45,440 bases of DNA from Spirochaetales bacterium (GCA_022788185.1 JALEVV010000074.1:1-45440); one strand, 5' to 3'. Positions 24,085 through 32,918 are shown, counted from the first letter of the stretch. Numbers and translations are program-made. Notes: generated by a model from the sequence alone, not told the origin.

Positions 24085-24217
24085 GTTGTACTTGTTTTGA
24101 TTATTCTGTTCAAGGGGTGAAAAAAGCAGTGAAGAACCATTGTAAAACCGATTTTGCTTTTATAAGTCACCCTCATTGCGTTAAGATGGTTCTATATCAT
24201 TGAATCAGGCGGTTACC

Positions 24218-25513
24218 ATGGGTAAGACTAAAAGCCTCAAGGGCTACTATCTCACAACGTTCCTGATCGGGCTCGGATTCTTCACGATGGGCCTGATGGA
24301 TCCCCTCTACGACACATATGTACCAATTTTCCTGGGTAAGTACATCAGATCGAACTCCTTAATCGGTACGATCATGACGCTGGACAACCTGCTCGCGATC
24401 TTCCTGATCCCGGTCTTTTCAGCAATCAGTGACAGGGCCGATTCCCGGATCGGACGCAGAATGCCCTTCATCATCACGCTGCTCCCGATAGCCGCAGTTG
24501 CCTTCGGCCTCATCCCCATTGCGGCCCTCTCATCACTTCTGATGCTCATCGCGCTCATCTTTGTCCTCAACCTTGCCAAGCAGGCGGTGAGGGGCCCCGT
24601 CGTTGCCCTTATGCCCGACATGGTTCCGGGCGACTTAAGAAGTGAGGCCAACGGCGTCATAAACACCATGGGCGGAATCGCAACGATTCTGGGCACTATC
24701 CTGCTTGCAAGACTCATGGATGTGAAGATCACGCTTCCCGGCTTCGGAAGTGTGGATAACGTGCTTGCCTTCCCGGTTGCTTCCGTATTCGTCATAGCTG
24801 CCGTCATCCTGCTCTTCATCTTCGTCAAGGAGAAGAACAGCACTGTCCGCCCTGACGATAAGGAGGAAGAGGAAAAGAAGGAACCGATCCTGAAGAGCCT
24901 GAAGGTCGTCCTCGGAGAGAAGAATAAATCAGCACTCTTCATCCTCATCAGCCTGCTTTGCTGGTTTATCGCATACCAGGGTGTGCTTCCCTTTGTGGGA
25001 AAGTATTCAGTGGAGGTGCTCGGAACCTCCTCCGGAACGGCTTCCCTTGCCGCAGGCATGGTGGGAATCGCATATGCCATCTTCGCAATTCCCTCAGGCA
25101 AGTTTGCCCATAAGCACGGAAGAAAGAAGACCATCAGGGGTGCCCTGGTCTGTCTCATCGCGGTCCTGATCCTCATCTTCCTCCACGGCTTCCTGCTTTC
25201 CGGCCTTCAGGGCATGGTAAAGCTCATCACCTTCTGGATCCTCCTCTTCTGCTTCGGCATCTTCTGGGTCACGATCGTTACCAACTCCTTCCCGATGCTC
25301 TGGCAGATGTCCACCTTCCAGACAGTGGGTATATACACCGGCCTTTACTACTTCTTCTCACAGGCCGCCTCGATCATCTCACCTCCGCTTTCAGGTGCAT
25401 GCATCGACATCTTCGGTTATCCCAGCCTCTTCATCTATGCCGCCATCTTCATGACGATAGCTTTCTTCACCATGAGTAAGGTGGACCGCGGCGAACCTGA
25501 AGACGGTGAATAA
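24218..25513 (+). CDS. MFS transporter, SLC45/sugar-cation symporter-like
   Basis: This 431-residue, 12-helix carrier has the MFS loop 2-3 motif SDRADSRIGRRMPFI, a form shared by the SLC45/GPH sugar:cation group. A charged cytosolic loop at the middle (KEEEEKKEP) splits the two halves, and KHGRKKTIRG forms the second-half copy of the loop. It likely takes up a sugar or glycoside with protons. The ATG at 24218, preceded by AGGCGG, is preferred to an upstream TTG at 24200. It overlaps the DMT transporter gene by 8 bases. The sugar is unknown. Confidence 0.85.
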   Translation: MGKTKSLKGYYLTTFLIGLGFFTMGLMDPLYDTYVPIFLGKYIRSNSLIGTIMTLDNLLAIFLIPVFSAISDRADSRIGRRMPFIITLLPIAAVAFGLIPIAALSSLLMLIALIFVLNLAKQAVRGPVVALMPDMVPGDLRSEANGVINTMGGIATILGTILLARLMDVKITLPGFGSVDNVLAFPVASVFVIAAVILLFIFVKEKNSTVRPDDKEEEEKKEPILKSLKVVLGEKNKSALFILISLLCWFIAYQGVLPFVGKYSVEVLGTSSGTASLAAGMVGIAYAIFAIPSGKFAHKHGRKKTIRGALVCLIAVLILIFLHGFLLSGLQGMVKLITFWILLFCFGIFWVTIVTNSFPMLWQMSTFQTVGIYTGLYYFFSQAASIISPPLSGACIDIFGYPSLFIYAAIFMTIAFFTMSKVDRGEPEDGE

Positions 25514-26381
25514 GACCAGGCTTTCCGGGCACGCGGCAGCACTGCTCTGTGCCGTAATCTGGGGCACGACCTTCATCTCCACGAAGGTCGTGCTTGTCTT
25601 CTTTACACCCCTTGAGATCCTTGTGATAAGGTTCGTGCTGGGATACCTCCTGCTCTGGCTCATCAGGCCGGAGAAGCTTGAGTGGCAGGGCTTTGAAAGG
25701 GAGAAGGATCTTGCGCTGGCAGGGGTGTTCGGAATCTCTCTATACTATCTTGCCGAAAACTATGCCCTGGAGTATTCCTCTGCGGGTAACGTGTCCCTGA
25801 TTGTCTCGACGGCACCGTTTTTCATCGTTCTGATGTTCCGCCTCATGAAGGAAAGTGATGAGAAGCTTACGCCCTGGTTTTTCCTGGGCTTCGTGATGGC
25901 CATATCGGGAATAGCAATGATGAATTTCAGCGGAAGCGGCTTTTCCTTCAATCCGGCAGGGGACCTGCTGGCACTCCTCGGTGCCTTCCTCTGGGGAATT
26001 TATTCCGTGTTCATCAGGCGTGCCTCAGCGTGCGGCTACGACACGATAGTGCTCACGCGAAGGACGTTCTTCTACGGCCTGCTTGTGCTCATCCCTGTCT
26101 CATTCATAACCGGTTTTGATATCAGTCTCAGTGACTTCGCCTCAGCAGGTGTCACCTTCAACGTGCTCTACCTGGGGCTTGGGGCCTCTGCGGTATGCTT
26201 TGCCGTCTGGAACCATGCGATAAAGGCCCTGGGAGCACTTACCAGCGGTGTGTACATCTATCTCGTTCCGGCCATCACGGTAGTTTTCTCATACTTCTTT
26301 CTCTCAGAGGAGATAACACCTGCCGTGGCCATCGGAACAGTGCTTGTAATCGCGGGACTTTTCCTCAGTGAGCGTAAGTGA
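25506..26381 (+). CDS. DMT-family (EamA) transporter
   Basis: This 291-residue, 10-helix inner-membrane protein consists of two EamA repeats. The first begins AALLCAVIWGTTFISTKVVL; the second, after about residue 145, has LLALLGAFLWGIYSVFIRRA. The final helices (VYIYLVPAITVVFSYFFLSE) follow the family closely. Members export amino acids or other metabolites. It starts at a GTG overlapping the MFS stop, so the two carriers are co-translated and may act on related compounds. No substrate can be assigned. Confidence 0.88.
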   Translation: MNKTRLSGHAAALLCAVIWGTTFISTKVVLVFFTPLEILVIRFVLGYLLLWLIRPEKLEWQGFEREKDLALAGVFGISLYYLAENYALEYSSAGNVSLIVSTAPFFIVLMFRLMKESDEKLTPWFFLGFVMAISGIAMMNFSGSGFSFNPAGDLLALLGAFLWGIYSVFIRRASACGYDTIVLTRRTFFYGLLVLIPVSFITGFDISLSDFASAGVTFNVLYLGLGASAVCFAVWNHAIKALGALTSGVYIYLVPAITVVFSYFFLSEEITPAVAIGTVLVIAGLFLSERK

Positions 26382-26410
26382 AAAAAAGAGGTACGGCAGC
26401 TGCCGTACCT
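26382..26410 (-). terminator. Rho-independent terminator of the DUF362 gene
   Basis: A perfect 22-bp palindrome (26389-26410), AGGTACGGCAG on one side and its complement on the other, has the T-run CTTTTTTTC after it on the minus strand. On the plus strand no T-run follows, so it serves mainly the minus-strand gene. Confidence 0.85.
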
Positions 26411-26415
26411 GTTGG

Positions 26416-27495
26416 TCATATCAGAAGTTCTGAAAGCGAATCGTAAATATCCCTGGCGGTAGGGGGACACCCTTTTACAGTGTGTTCTGCCCTTGATGTG
26501 CATGCACCCACTCCAAGCTTCGGGCACTGTCCCTTCCACCCCTGACCGATTGCGATTTTACCGTCCAGACGGGACAGAAGTCCGTCATCCTTGAGCCTCT
26601 TGAGGGCGTGCATCAATGAGGCGTAGCACGCTGAACAGGCGTCCCTGGCATCGGCATGCTTCGCAAGTCTCCGGCACTCTCCGGTGGGGAGGGCCATGGG
26701 CACGTTCTCGGGCTTTGAAAGGACGGTTACCTGTGCCTTCGTGATATCGGCAGAGCCGACATTGTACCTCTCCGCAAGACCGATGTACTCCACGTCATCC
26801 CTGTCGAAGCCGAGCAGGGAGGCTGCATATGAATCGAGCAGCACGGGATCCTTTGCCGCCATGAGCCTGTCGGTCTGAACCGGATTTCCGCCTTCCTCGA
26901 AGTCCAGATCGCCGCATATGGAGTCAACCAGGATGAGATCGGGCGTGATCGCCTTATTAAGGGCGGCAATGGGCTTCATGAGTCCCAGGGAGTGGAACTG
27001 CCTCTTGCTCCTGTCGGAAAGAAGTCCCTTCTGGTTTTTGAGGGCACACGTCATCAGCGTCTGGCAGTGTCCCTTGAGGACGGGAAGGGTGATGAGGTAG
27101 TCAAGGCTGAGGGCCGTTTCCGATATTTCCATGGTAATGCCCTCGACAGTTACCTTTCTGTAGCTGTCCTTCTTTACATCCACAAGGGGAACACCGAAGG
27201 CTTCATATCCATTGAGCCTGAATGCCCTCTCGGTCGAGTCACCCACCCAGGCCGACTCGATTATGATGATGTCATGGTACCCCTTCTCCTTAAGGTATGC
27301 TATGAGCTCGCTTATTATCTCATTGTGGGTGGTAGCACCGATCTCGGGCTTTGCCGCGATGACGAGATTGGGTTTAAGTCCGATCTTCGCATTCCTGTCG
27401 GGAAGTTCCTTCGTGATGTCTATTTTCTCAAGCAGCTCCCTCGTGCCCTTTCTTATGTCTTTGCTGTATGTTACTAGGATCTCTTTGTCTGTCAT
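26416..27495 (-). CDS. DUF362 domain protein
   Basis: This 359-residue protein matches the DUF362 pattern: GLKPNLVIAAKPEIGATTH near the N-terminus, IIESAWVGDSTE, LPVLKGHCQTLMTCALKN and DLILVDSICGDLDFEEGGNP. The C-terminal part holds clustered cysteines (ACSACYASL, GQCPKLGVGACT, KGCPP) that may bind an iron-sulfur cluster. No enzymatic role is established for the family as far as I can state. Downstream of efp, it starts just behind the efp terminator and has no Shine-Dalgarno before ATG 27495, so its expression signal is unclear. Confidence 0.8.
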   Translation of the reverse strand: MTDKEILVTYSKDIRKGTRELLEKIDITKELPDRNAKIGLKPNLVIAAKPEIGATTHNEIISELIAYLKEKGYHDIIIIESAWVGDSTERAFRLNGYEAFGVPLVDVKKDSYRKVTVEGITMEISETALSLDYLITLPVLKGHCQTLMTCALKNQKGLLSDRSKRQFHSLGLMKPIAALNKAITPDLILVDSICGDLDFEEGGNPVQTDRLMAAKDPVLLDSYAASLLGFDRDDVEYIGLAERYNVGSADITKAQVTVLSKPENVPMALPTGECRRLAKHADARDACSACYASLMHALKRLKDDGLLSRLDGKIAIGQGWKGQCPKLGVGACTSRAEHTVKGCPPTARDIYDSLSELLI

Positions 27496-27497
27496 GG

Positions 27498-27524
27498 TAA
27501 AAAAGAGGCGGCCGTTAAGCCGCC
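27498..27524 (-). terminator. Rho-independent terminator of efp
   Basis: GGCGGC (27507-27512) pairs with GCCGCC (27519-27524) across a 6-base loop, and the minus-strand sequence continues TCTTTTTTACC. It lies between the efp stop and the DUF362 start and overlaps the DUF362 translation start region. Confidence 0.8.
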
Positions 27525-27532
27525 GTCGTTAC

Positions 27533-28096
27533 TTACTTATTTACCCTTTCAAGGTATTCCTTAGTCTCCGTGTTGACGCGGATTTTCTCACCCTGCTTGA
27601 TGAAGATAGGTACTCTTACCCTGAGACCTGTCTCGGTGGTGACGTACTTTGTTGCACCCTGAACCGTATCACCCTTGACAGCTTCCTCAGCTTCAGCAAC
27701 GGTGAAGACGATCTTTGCGGGGATGAGGACGTCGAGAACCTGCTCTTCCCAGAAGGTTGCGCGATAGGTTTCGCCTTCCTTCATGAAATACTGGTAGTCG
27801 GGGAAGGAAGCCATGGGAACCTCGATCTGCTCGAAGGTCTCAACGTTCATGAATGCGAAGTTGGTGCCGTCGTTGTAGAGATACTGAAGGTCCTTATCCT
27901 CAACTGTGATGTCCTCAGCGTTATCCTGGGACTTCATTGTCTCTGCGAGAACCTGACCTGTGCTGGGGCTCTTGAGCTTGAGACGTACGAAAGCGGAACC
28001 CTTACCGGGGTTTACGAATTCGCGATCGATGCAAACGAAAGGCTGACCCTTGATCAGAAGTGCAGTACCCTTATCAATCTGACCTGCTTTAATCAT
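27533..28096 (-). CDS. efp: translation elongation factor P
   Basis: This 187-residue three-beta-domain factor rescues ribosomes stalled on polyproline. The tip of domain 1 carries VNPGKGSAFVR, with Lys32 in the exact place of the modified lysine of E. coli EF-P (PGKGQA). It therefore should receive beta-lysine from EpmA/EpmB, both encoded here. The C-terminal OB fold ends in GEKIRVNTETKEYLERV. A GAGG site lies nine bases upstream. It sits 41 bases after epmA on the same strand, so factor and modifying enzyme are likely co-transcribed. Confidence 0.95.
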   Translation of the reverse strand: MIKAGQIDKGTALLIKGQPFVCIDREFVNPGKGSAFVRLKLKSPSTGQVLAETMKSQDNAEDITVEDKDLQYLYNDGTNFAFMNVETFEQIEVPMASFPDYQYFMKEGETYRATFWEEQVLDVLIPAKIVFTVAEAEEAVKGDTVQGATKYVTTETGLRVRVPIFIKQGEKIRVNTETKEYLERVNK

Positions 28097-28137
28097 TTTC
28101 TATACCTCAATAAATTAATTTCTTATTGCCTTGGGAC

Positions 28138-29130
28138 TTAAGGTCCGACATGTATAATATCAGAAAGGGGAAACAAAAGTAAAGGTGTTATCTCTTCTTT
28201 TCCCAGTATGCACATAAGCAGCCTGTCAAGCCCGATGGCAACCCCGCTGGAAGGGGGTATTGCGAGGTCGGTAAAGGAGAGATCCGCCCTGGGGATGGGG
28301 AGCTCAGTACCTTTTCTTTCATGCACGAGCCTTTCATACTCCTTTTCATAATAAATCCTTGTGACTTCAGGAGATGTCTCCTCCATATAGCAGTTTGCCA
28401 CCTCTGTGCCGTTCATGTACATCTCCCAGCGGTGGCGGTAGGGCGCATCGGGATACTTCGCGGCCAGACAGTCGATCTGGTAAGGATAGTCGGTGAGGAC
28501 GACGGGACAGTCCTTGGGAAGGGAGGTTTCCACGTAAGTGATGAAGATCCTGTTGAAGGTGTCATCCCAGCTTTCACCGTCGGGGACATAGAGTCCCCTC
28601 GCCTCAGCTTCAGCCCTGAGGCTCCCGTATTCCTGAACGGCATTCAGGTCTATTCCCGAGTACTCCCTGACGGCCTCCTTCACGCTCATGACACGAAACG
28701 GGGGCTTTGCGTAATCAGGGGTGTCAGGACGGCTTACGGCCCTGACGAGATCCTCGGTCAGGGAAATCGAGTCCATTTCGGTGTAACCCAGTGTGTAGTA
28801 CTCCAGCATCGAGAACTCCGGATTATGGATATGGCCCAGCTGCTCGCTGTTCCTGAAGCAGCTGCTTATCTGGTAGATGGAGGGTGAGCCTGCGGCAAGC
28901 AGCTGCTTCATGAAGATTTCCGGCGAGGGAATCATGTAGAGATCGAGGTTGCCGGTGAACTCGTTCACGAAGCGGGTGCTGAAATTCTGAATCGTCGGTT
29001 CAGGTATGAGTGAAGGGGACAGGGTCGGAGTGAAAACTTCGAGATAATCCCTTGCGTCGAAAAAATTTCTTATCTCCCTGTACATCAGGGACCTGGCCTT
29101 CTGGCATGCGTAATCGAACATGGCATCCAT
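28138..29130 (-). CDS. epmA: EF-P--(R)-beta-lysine ligase (EpmA)
   Basis: This 330-residue protein is a class II lysyl-tRNA synthetase-like catalytic core without the anticodon-binding domain. It activates beta-lysine and attaches it to EF-P Lys32. Motif 2 is ISSCFRNSEQLGHIHNPEFS and motif 3 is GVAIGLDRLLM near the C-terminus. The flipping loop region carries MLEYYTLGYTEMD. Size and absence of an N-terminal OB fold separate it from LysRS. Its start is 47 bases from the divergent mnmE start, within a compact shared promoter. Confidence 0.93.
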   Translation of the reverse strand: MDAMFDYACQKARSLMYREIRNFFDARDYLEVFTPTLSPSLIPEPTIQNFSTRFVNEFTGNLDLYMIPSPEIFMKQLLAAGSPSIYQISSCFRNSEQLGHIHNPEFSMLEYYTLGYTEMDSISLTEDLVRAVSRPDTPDYAKPPFRVMSVKEAVREYSGIDLNAVQEYGSLRAEAEARGLYVPDGESWDDTFNRIFITYVETSLPKDCPVVLTDYPYQIDCLAAKYPDAPYRHRWEMYMNGTEVANCYMEETSPEVTRIYYEKEYERLVHERKGTELPIPRADLSFTDLAIPPSSGVAIGLDRLLMCILGKEEITPLLLFPLSDIIHVGP

Positions 29131-29140
29131 TCTAGCTTTC

Positions 29141-29174
29141 TTGTAAGGATTTTAGCAACAGGCTATACTCCTGT
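29141..29174 (+). promoter_or_regulatory. mnmE promoter within the epmA-mnmE divergent region
   Basis: TTGTAA (29141-29146), a 17-base spacer and TATACT (29164-29169) predict transcription start at about 29176-29178, on the mnmE ATG. An inverted repeat, ACAGG (29158-29162) and CCTGT (29170-29174), brackets the -10. No Shine-Dalgarno is present. A weaker minus-strand promoter for epmA may overlap. Confidence 0.6.
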
Positions 29175-29177
29175 AAT

Positions 29178-30491
29178 ATGGATGCCTATACGACCGACGA
29201 ACCGATTTATGCACTTGCAACCCCTTACGCACCCTCTGCGATTGCAGTGGTGAGAACGAGCGGGGATAATGCCATAGAAATGATAAGCAGGGCCTTTTCA
29301 GGGGCAAAACGCCTCCTTTCGGCTCAGAATGCCACTCTTGTGCATGGCCGTCTCCGGGATGCTTCCGGATCGGATGTGGATGAGGTCGTGCTGGCCGTAT
29401 ACCGTAAGGGACACGGTTACACCGGTGAGGAAGCCGTCGAGATCAATGCACACGGCTCCCTCAGGGGACTGGACCGCATCTTCCGCCTGCTGGAGGAGCT
29501 GGGCTTCAGGAAGGCCAAAAAGGGTGAGTTCACCTACAGGGCCTTCATGCACGGCCGCCTGGACCTGACTCAGGCCGAAGCCGTCGAGGAACTCATCAGC
29601 GCCAAAAGCGAGAGCGTTCAGGCTGCCGCCCTGGACCGGCTTGAGGGTTCCCTGAAGAAAAAGCTGCAGGATATCAGAAGGAGACTTCTGATGATGAGTG
29701 CCTCCCTGGAGGTACAGCTCGACTACGCCGAGGATGAGATCCTGGAGGACTGGGTCATGCCGACAGCGGAACTGGATGCCATCATCAGTGAGCTTTCCCG
29801 GATCAGGGCAACGTACGATGCCTCCGCCCTCTGGAGGGAGGGTGCGAAGGTAGTTCTTGCCGGAGAGACCAATGCCGGAAAGAGCTCCCTGTTCAACCTC
29901 CTCACCAAGGAGGAGAGGGCGATAGTCTCCCCTGTGCGCGGTACCACCCGCGACTATCTTGAGGCCGATACGATGATTCACGGCATTCCCGTGAGGCTTT
30001 ACGACACAGCGGGGCTGAGGGAAAGCGATGATGAGATCGAGATGGAAGGCATCAGAAGGAGTGAAAGACTCATCAGGGAAGCGGACCTCGTCCTCTATCT
30101 CGTGGCTCCGGGAGACAGTGAGGAGGTCTTATGGGATACTCCCACCATCACCGTCAGGACCAAGAGCGATCTCTCCCGCGGGGAGGGGCTTTCCGTCTCG
30201 GTAAAAAGCGGTGAGGGGCTTGATGAGCTGCTTGATGAGATAAAGCGCCGTCTTACGGAGGGAAGGGGAGATTTCTCCTCCTCGGTCATCATTGACAGCG
30301 AGAGGCAGAAGGATGCCCTGGACCGGCTCCTTTCCCAGCTTGAGTTCCTGGTGTCCCATGGTGATGAAAGTTATGATATCATCGCCCTCTTCTTCCAGAG
30401 CGCCCTCTCGGTGCTCGGTGAGATAACGGGTGAGGTTACGTCCGAAGAGCTTCTTGACACGCTCTTCTCGAATTTCTGTCTTGGTAAGTGA
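29178..30491 (+). CDS. mnmE: tRNA uridine-5-carboxymethylaminomethyl GTPase MnmE
   Basis: This 437-residue GTPase works with MnmG to modify U34 of tRNAs. The N-terminal folate-binding domain is followed by a helical domain with an inserted G domain. G1 GETNAGKSS is at 229-237, G2 TTRD at 256-259, G3 DTAG at 276-279 and G4 TKSD at 328-331 (usually NKxD). The C-terminal FCLGK box holds the conserved cysteine. It is slightly short against E. coli (454). It heads the mnmE-mnmG-rsmG-ftsK cluster. It starts at an ATG directly at the predicted transcription start. Confidence 0.94.
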   Translation: MDAYTTDEPIYALATPYAPSAIAVVRTSGDNAIEMISRAFSGAKRLLSAQNATLVHGRLRDASGSDVDEVVLAVYRKGHGYTGEEAVEINAHGSLRGLDRIFRLLEELGFRKAKKGEFTYRAFMHGRLDLTQAEAVEELISAKSESVQAAALDRLEGSLKKKLQDIRRRLLMMSASLEVQLDYAEDEILEDWVMPTAELDAIISELSRIRATYDASALWREGAKVVLAGETNAGKSSLFNLLTKEERAIVSPVRGTTRDYLEADTMIHGIPVRLYDTAGLRESDDEIEMEGIRRSERLIREADLVLYLVAPGDSEEVLWDTPTITVRTKSDLSRGEGLSVSVKSGEGLDELLDEIKRRLTEGRGDFSSSVIIDSERQKDALDRLLSQLEFLVSHGDESYDIIALFFQSALSVLGEITGEVTSEELLDTLFSNFCLGK

Positions 30492-30492
30492 T

Positions 30493-32295
30493 ATGCGTGA
30501 TTACGATATAATCGTCATCGGCGGTGGGCACGCCGGTATCGAAGCCGCCTCTGCGGCAGCCCGTGAAGGGTTTTCCACCCTTATGATAACCCAGTCGCTC
30601 GATGCCATCGGGCGTCTTTCGTGCAACCCTGCCATCGGAGGACTGGCCAAGGGTAACCTGGTGCGTGAAATAGATGCCCTGGGCGGTGAGATGGGCCATC
30701 TCATAGATGAGACCTTCATCCAGTTCAGGATCCTCAACAGGAGGAGGGGACCTGCAGTGCAGGCACCCCGTGCCCAGGCTGACAAGTTCTCCTACTCCCG
30801 CCGTGCCAAGGAGCGGCTGGAATCGATAAAGGGCCTTTCCCTCTTTATGGATACGGTCACGGACCTCATGACTGAGGACGGCCGGGTCATCGGAGTCGTG
30901 ACGGAGCGGGGCTGGAAGATCAGTGCCAGGGCCGTGGTCATGACCACCGGAACATTCATGAACGGCAGGATCTTCATAGGTGAGTACGATGCACCGTGCG
31001 GACGTCTGGGAGAAAGCGCCGCTGTGGGACTCGGGGACGCGCTGAGGCGTCTCGGCTTCACTGTGGGCAGGATGAAGACGGGAACACCTGCAAGGGTGAG
31101 AAAATCATCACTGGACTTTGATGAGCTTGAAGTCCAGGAGGGTGATGAGGAGATCATCCCGTTTTCCTTTGACAATGATGAGATAATAAGGGATCAGCTT
31201 CCCTGTTACGTGACCTGGACCAATGAGGAAACCCACTCGATCATCAGGGAAAACATGCACCGCTCCCCGCTCTACGGGGGAAAGATCGTGGGAAAGGGGC
31301 CCCGCTACTGCCCCTCCATCGAGGATAAGGTGGTGAGGTTTCCCGAGCGCGAGCGCCATCAGATCTTCGTCGAGCCTGAGGGAATCGGGACTGAGGAGAT
31401 GTATCTCAACGGTCTTTCCTCCTCATTGCCGGAGGAAGTGCAGCATCAGTTCATCAGGACACTTCCGGGACTGAGGCACGTTGAGATCATGAGACCTGCC
31501 TACGCGGTGGAGTATGACTATCTCGATCCCATCCAGCTTTATCCATCCCTGGAGACGAAGAGGCTTCAGAACCTCTTCGTGGCAGGTCAGACCAACGGTA
31601 CCAGCGGTTATGAGGAAGCTGCCGCCCAGGGCCTCATCGCGGGCATCAATGCCGCACTGAAGCTGAAGGGAGAGGAACCTCTTATTCTGAAGCGCACCGA
31701 GGCTTACATCGGTGTTCTCATCGATGATCTCGTAACCAAGGGCACAAAGGAACCCTACAGGATGTTCACGTCCCGTGCCGAGTACCGGCTCTCGCTGAGG
31801 CATGACAATGCCGACCTGCGCCTTACCAGACTGGGATATGAGAAGCACTCAGTATCAGAGGAGAAGCTTGAGCGCCTTGAGAGGAAGCTTGAAAGGATGG
31901 ATGACCTCAGGAATCTCATAAAGAGCCATAAGGAGCGGGGCAAGAACGGCCTTGACCTTCTTAAGGAGCCTGAGACCGACATGGCTTACATCGCTTCCAG
32001 GGTGCCTGAGATAAACTCCTATCCCCTCTCTGTCAGACGGGAGGTGGAGCTGGACATCAAGTATGAGGGCTATCTGAAGAGACAGGACAGCGAGGCCGCG
32101 AAGTTTGAAAAGAGCGAGCGCATCGCGATCCCGGCTGAGTTCGACTACGACTCACTGGACGGACTTTCAGCCGAATCCAGGGAGAAGCTTAAGCAGATAA
32201 GACCTGCCTCCGTGGGACAGGCCATGAGGATATCGGGTGTCAGGGTATCTGACATAGCGCTGCTGATGATGCATCTGCGAGGAGGTGCGAAGTGA
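30493..32295 (+). CDS. mnmG: tRNA uridine-5-carboxymethylaminomethyl enzyme MnmG (GidA)
   Basis: This 600-residue FAD enzyme forms the alpha2beta2 complex with MnmE that adds the carboxymethylaminomethyl or aminomethyl group to U34. The Rossmann FAD loop IVIGGGHAG is at 7-15, followed by SCNPAIGGLAKGNLVREID. Further hallmarks are MKTGTPARV, GPRYCPSIEDKVVRF and GQTNGTSGYEEAAAQG. The C-terminal helical domain has VSDIALLMMHL. The start at 30493 lies two bases after the mnmE stop; upstream open frame inside mnmE is ignored. The stop overlaps rsmG as GTGA. Confidence 0.95.
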   Translation: MRDYDIIVIGGGHAGIEAASAAAREGFSTLMITQSLDAIGRLSCNPAIGGLAKGNLVREIDALGGEMGHLIDETFIQFRILNRRRGPAVQAPRAQADKFSYSRRAKERLESIKGLSLFMDTVTDLMTEDGRVIGVVTERGWKISARAVVMTTGTFMNGRIFIGEYDAPCGRLGESAAVGLGDALRRLGFTVGRMKTGTPARVRKSSLDFDELEVQEGDEEIIPFSFDNDEIIRDQLPCYVTWTNEETHSIIRENMHRSPLYGGKIVGKGPRYCPSIEDKVVRFPERERHQIFVEPEGIGTEEMYLNGLSSSLPEEVQHQFIRTLPGLRHVEIMRPAYAVEYDYLDPIQLYPSLETKRLQNLFVAGQTNGTSGYEEAAAQGLIAGINAALKLKGEEPLILKRTEAYIGVLIDDLVTKGTKEPYRMFTSRAEYRLSLRHDNADLRLTRLGYEKHSVSEEKLERLERKLERMDDLRNLIKSHKERGKNGLDLLKEPETDMAYIASRVPEINSYPLSVRREVELDIKYEGYLKRQDSEAAKFEKSERIAIPAEFDYDSLDGLSAESREKLKQIRPASVGQAMRISGVRVSDIALLMMHLRGGAK

Positions 32296-32918
32296 GTGAT
32301 CTTATAAGAGAAGGAGCCATGAAGCTCGGCCTTGCAGCGGATGATGAAAAGATCGCAAAGATCGAAAGGTTCATCAGCGAAATAGAGCTTTTCAACCCGG
32401 TGTACAGACTCGTGTCCTACAGGGAAAGGGATGAGCTCATAATACGCCACGTCCTGGACTCAATGGCGGGAGTTCCCGAGCTGATCACGCTCGCAAAGGG
32501 TCGTCCGATAGCGGACCTGGGCTCCGGTGCGGGGTTTCCGGGCATCATAATCGCGATCTTTTACGACGGACCGGTGGTGCTGGTGGAGCGTATGAAGCGC
32601 CGTGTGGATTTCCTCAGGAATGTAATCCTCCGCTGTAACCTTAAGAATGTCCGGGTGGTATGTAAGGATGTAAGCGAAGTGGATGAGAAGTTTCCGGTAA
32701 TTACCTGCCGCGCATTCCATCCCGTCTATGACATCATCTCTGATGTGGACCGGATTCTTGAGACGGACGGAGTGTTCTGCGCCTACAAGGGAAGACAGAG
32801 CTATCTTCAGGCGGAGACGGAGAATCTTGGGAAGTACACCTGCACTTCAGTACCGCTTAAGGTACCGTTTCTCGATGAGGAGAGGTGCCTGGCGCTGATC
32901 AGAAGAGAAGAAGTATGA
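32292..32918 (+). CDS. rsmG: 16S rRNA (guanine527-N7)-methyltransferase RsmG (GidB)
   Basis: This 208-residue class I SAM methyltransferase modifies G527 of 16S rRNA. The SAM loop is ADLGSGAGFPG (74-84). Preceding it is the substrate helix with NPVYRLVSYRERDELIIRHV; RKMRRVDFLRNV-type residues follow (ERMKRRVDFLRNVI). It starts at a GTG overlapping the mnmG stop and ends overlapping the ftsK start (ATGA). Loss of this gene is a known cause of low-level streptomycin resistance in other bacteria. Confidence 0.92.
   Translation: MSDLIREGAMKLGLAADDEKIAKIERFISEIELFNPVYRLVSYRERDELIIRHVLDSMAGVPELITLAKGRPIADLGSGAGFPGIIIAIFYDGPVVLVERMKRRVDFLRNVILRCNLKNVRVVCKDVSEVDEKFPVITCRAFHPVYDIISDVDRILETDGVFCAYKGRQSYLQAETENLGKYTCTSVPLKVPFLDEERCLALIRREEV

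Noticed and set aside
24307-25176. 289-codon minus-strand frame within the MFS gene
   Set aside because: It is the antisense of a 12-helix carrier and is rich in Met, Arg and Ser without any recognisable domain.
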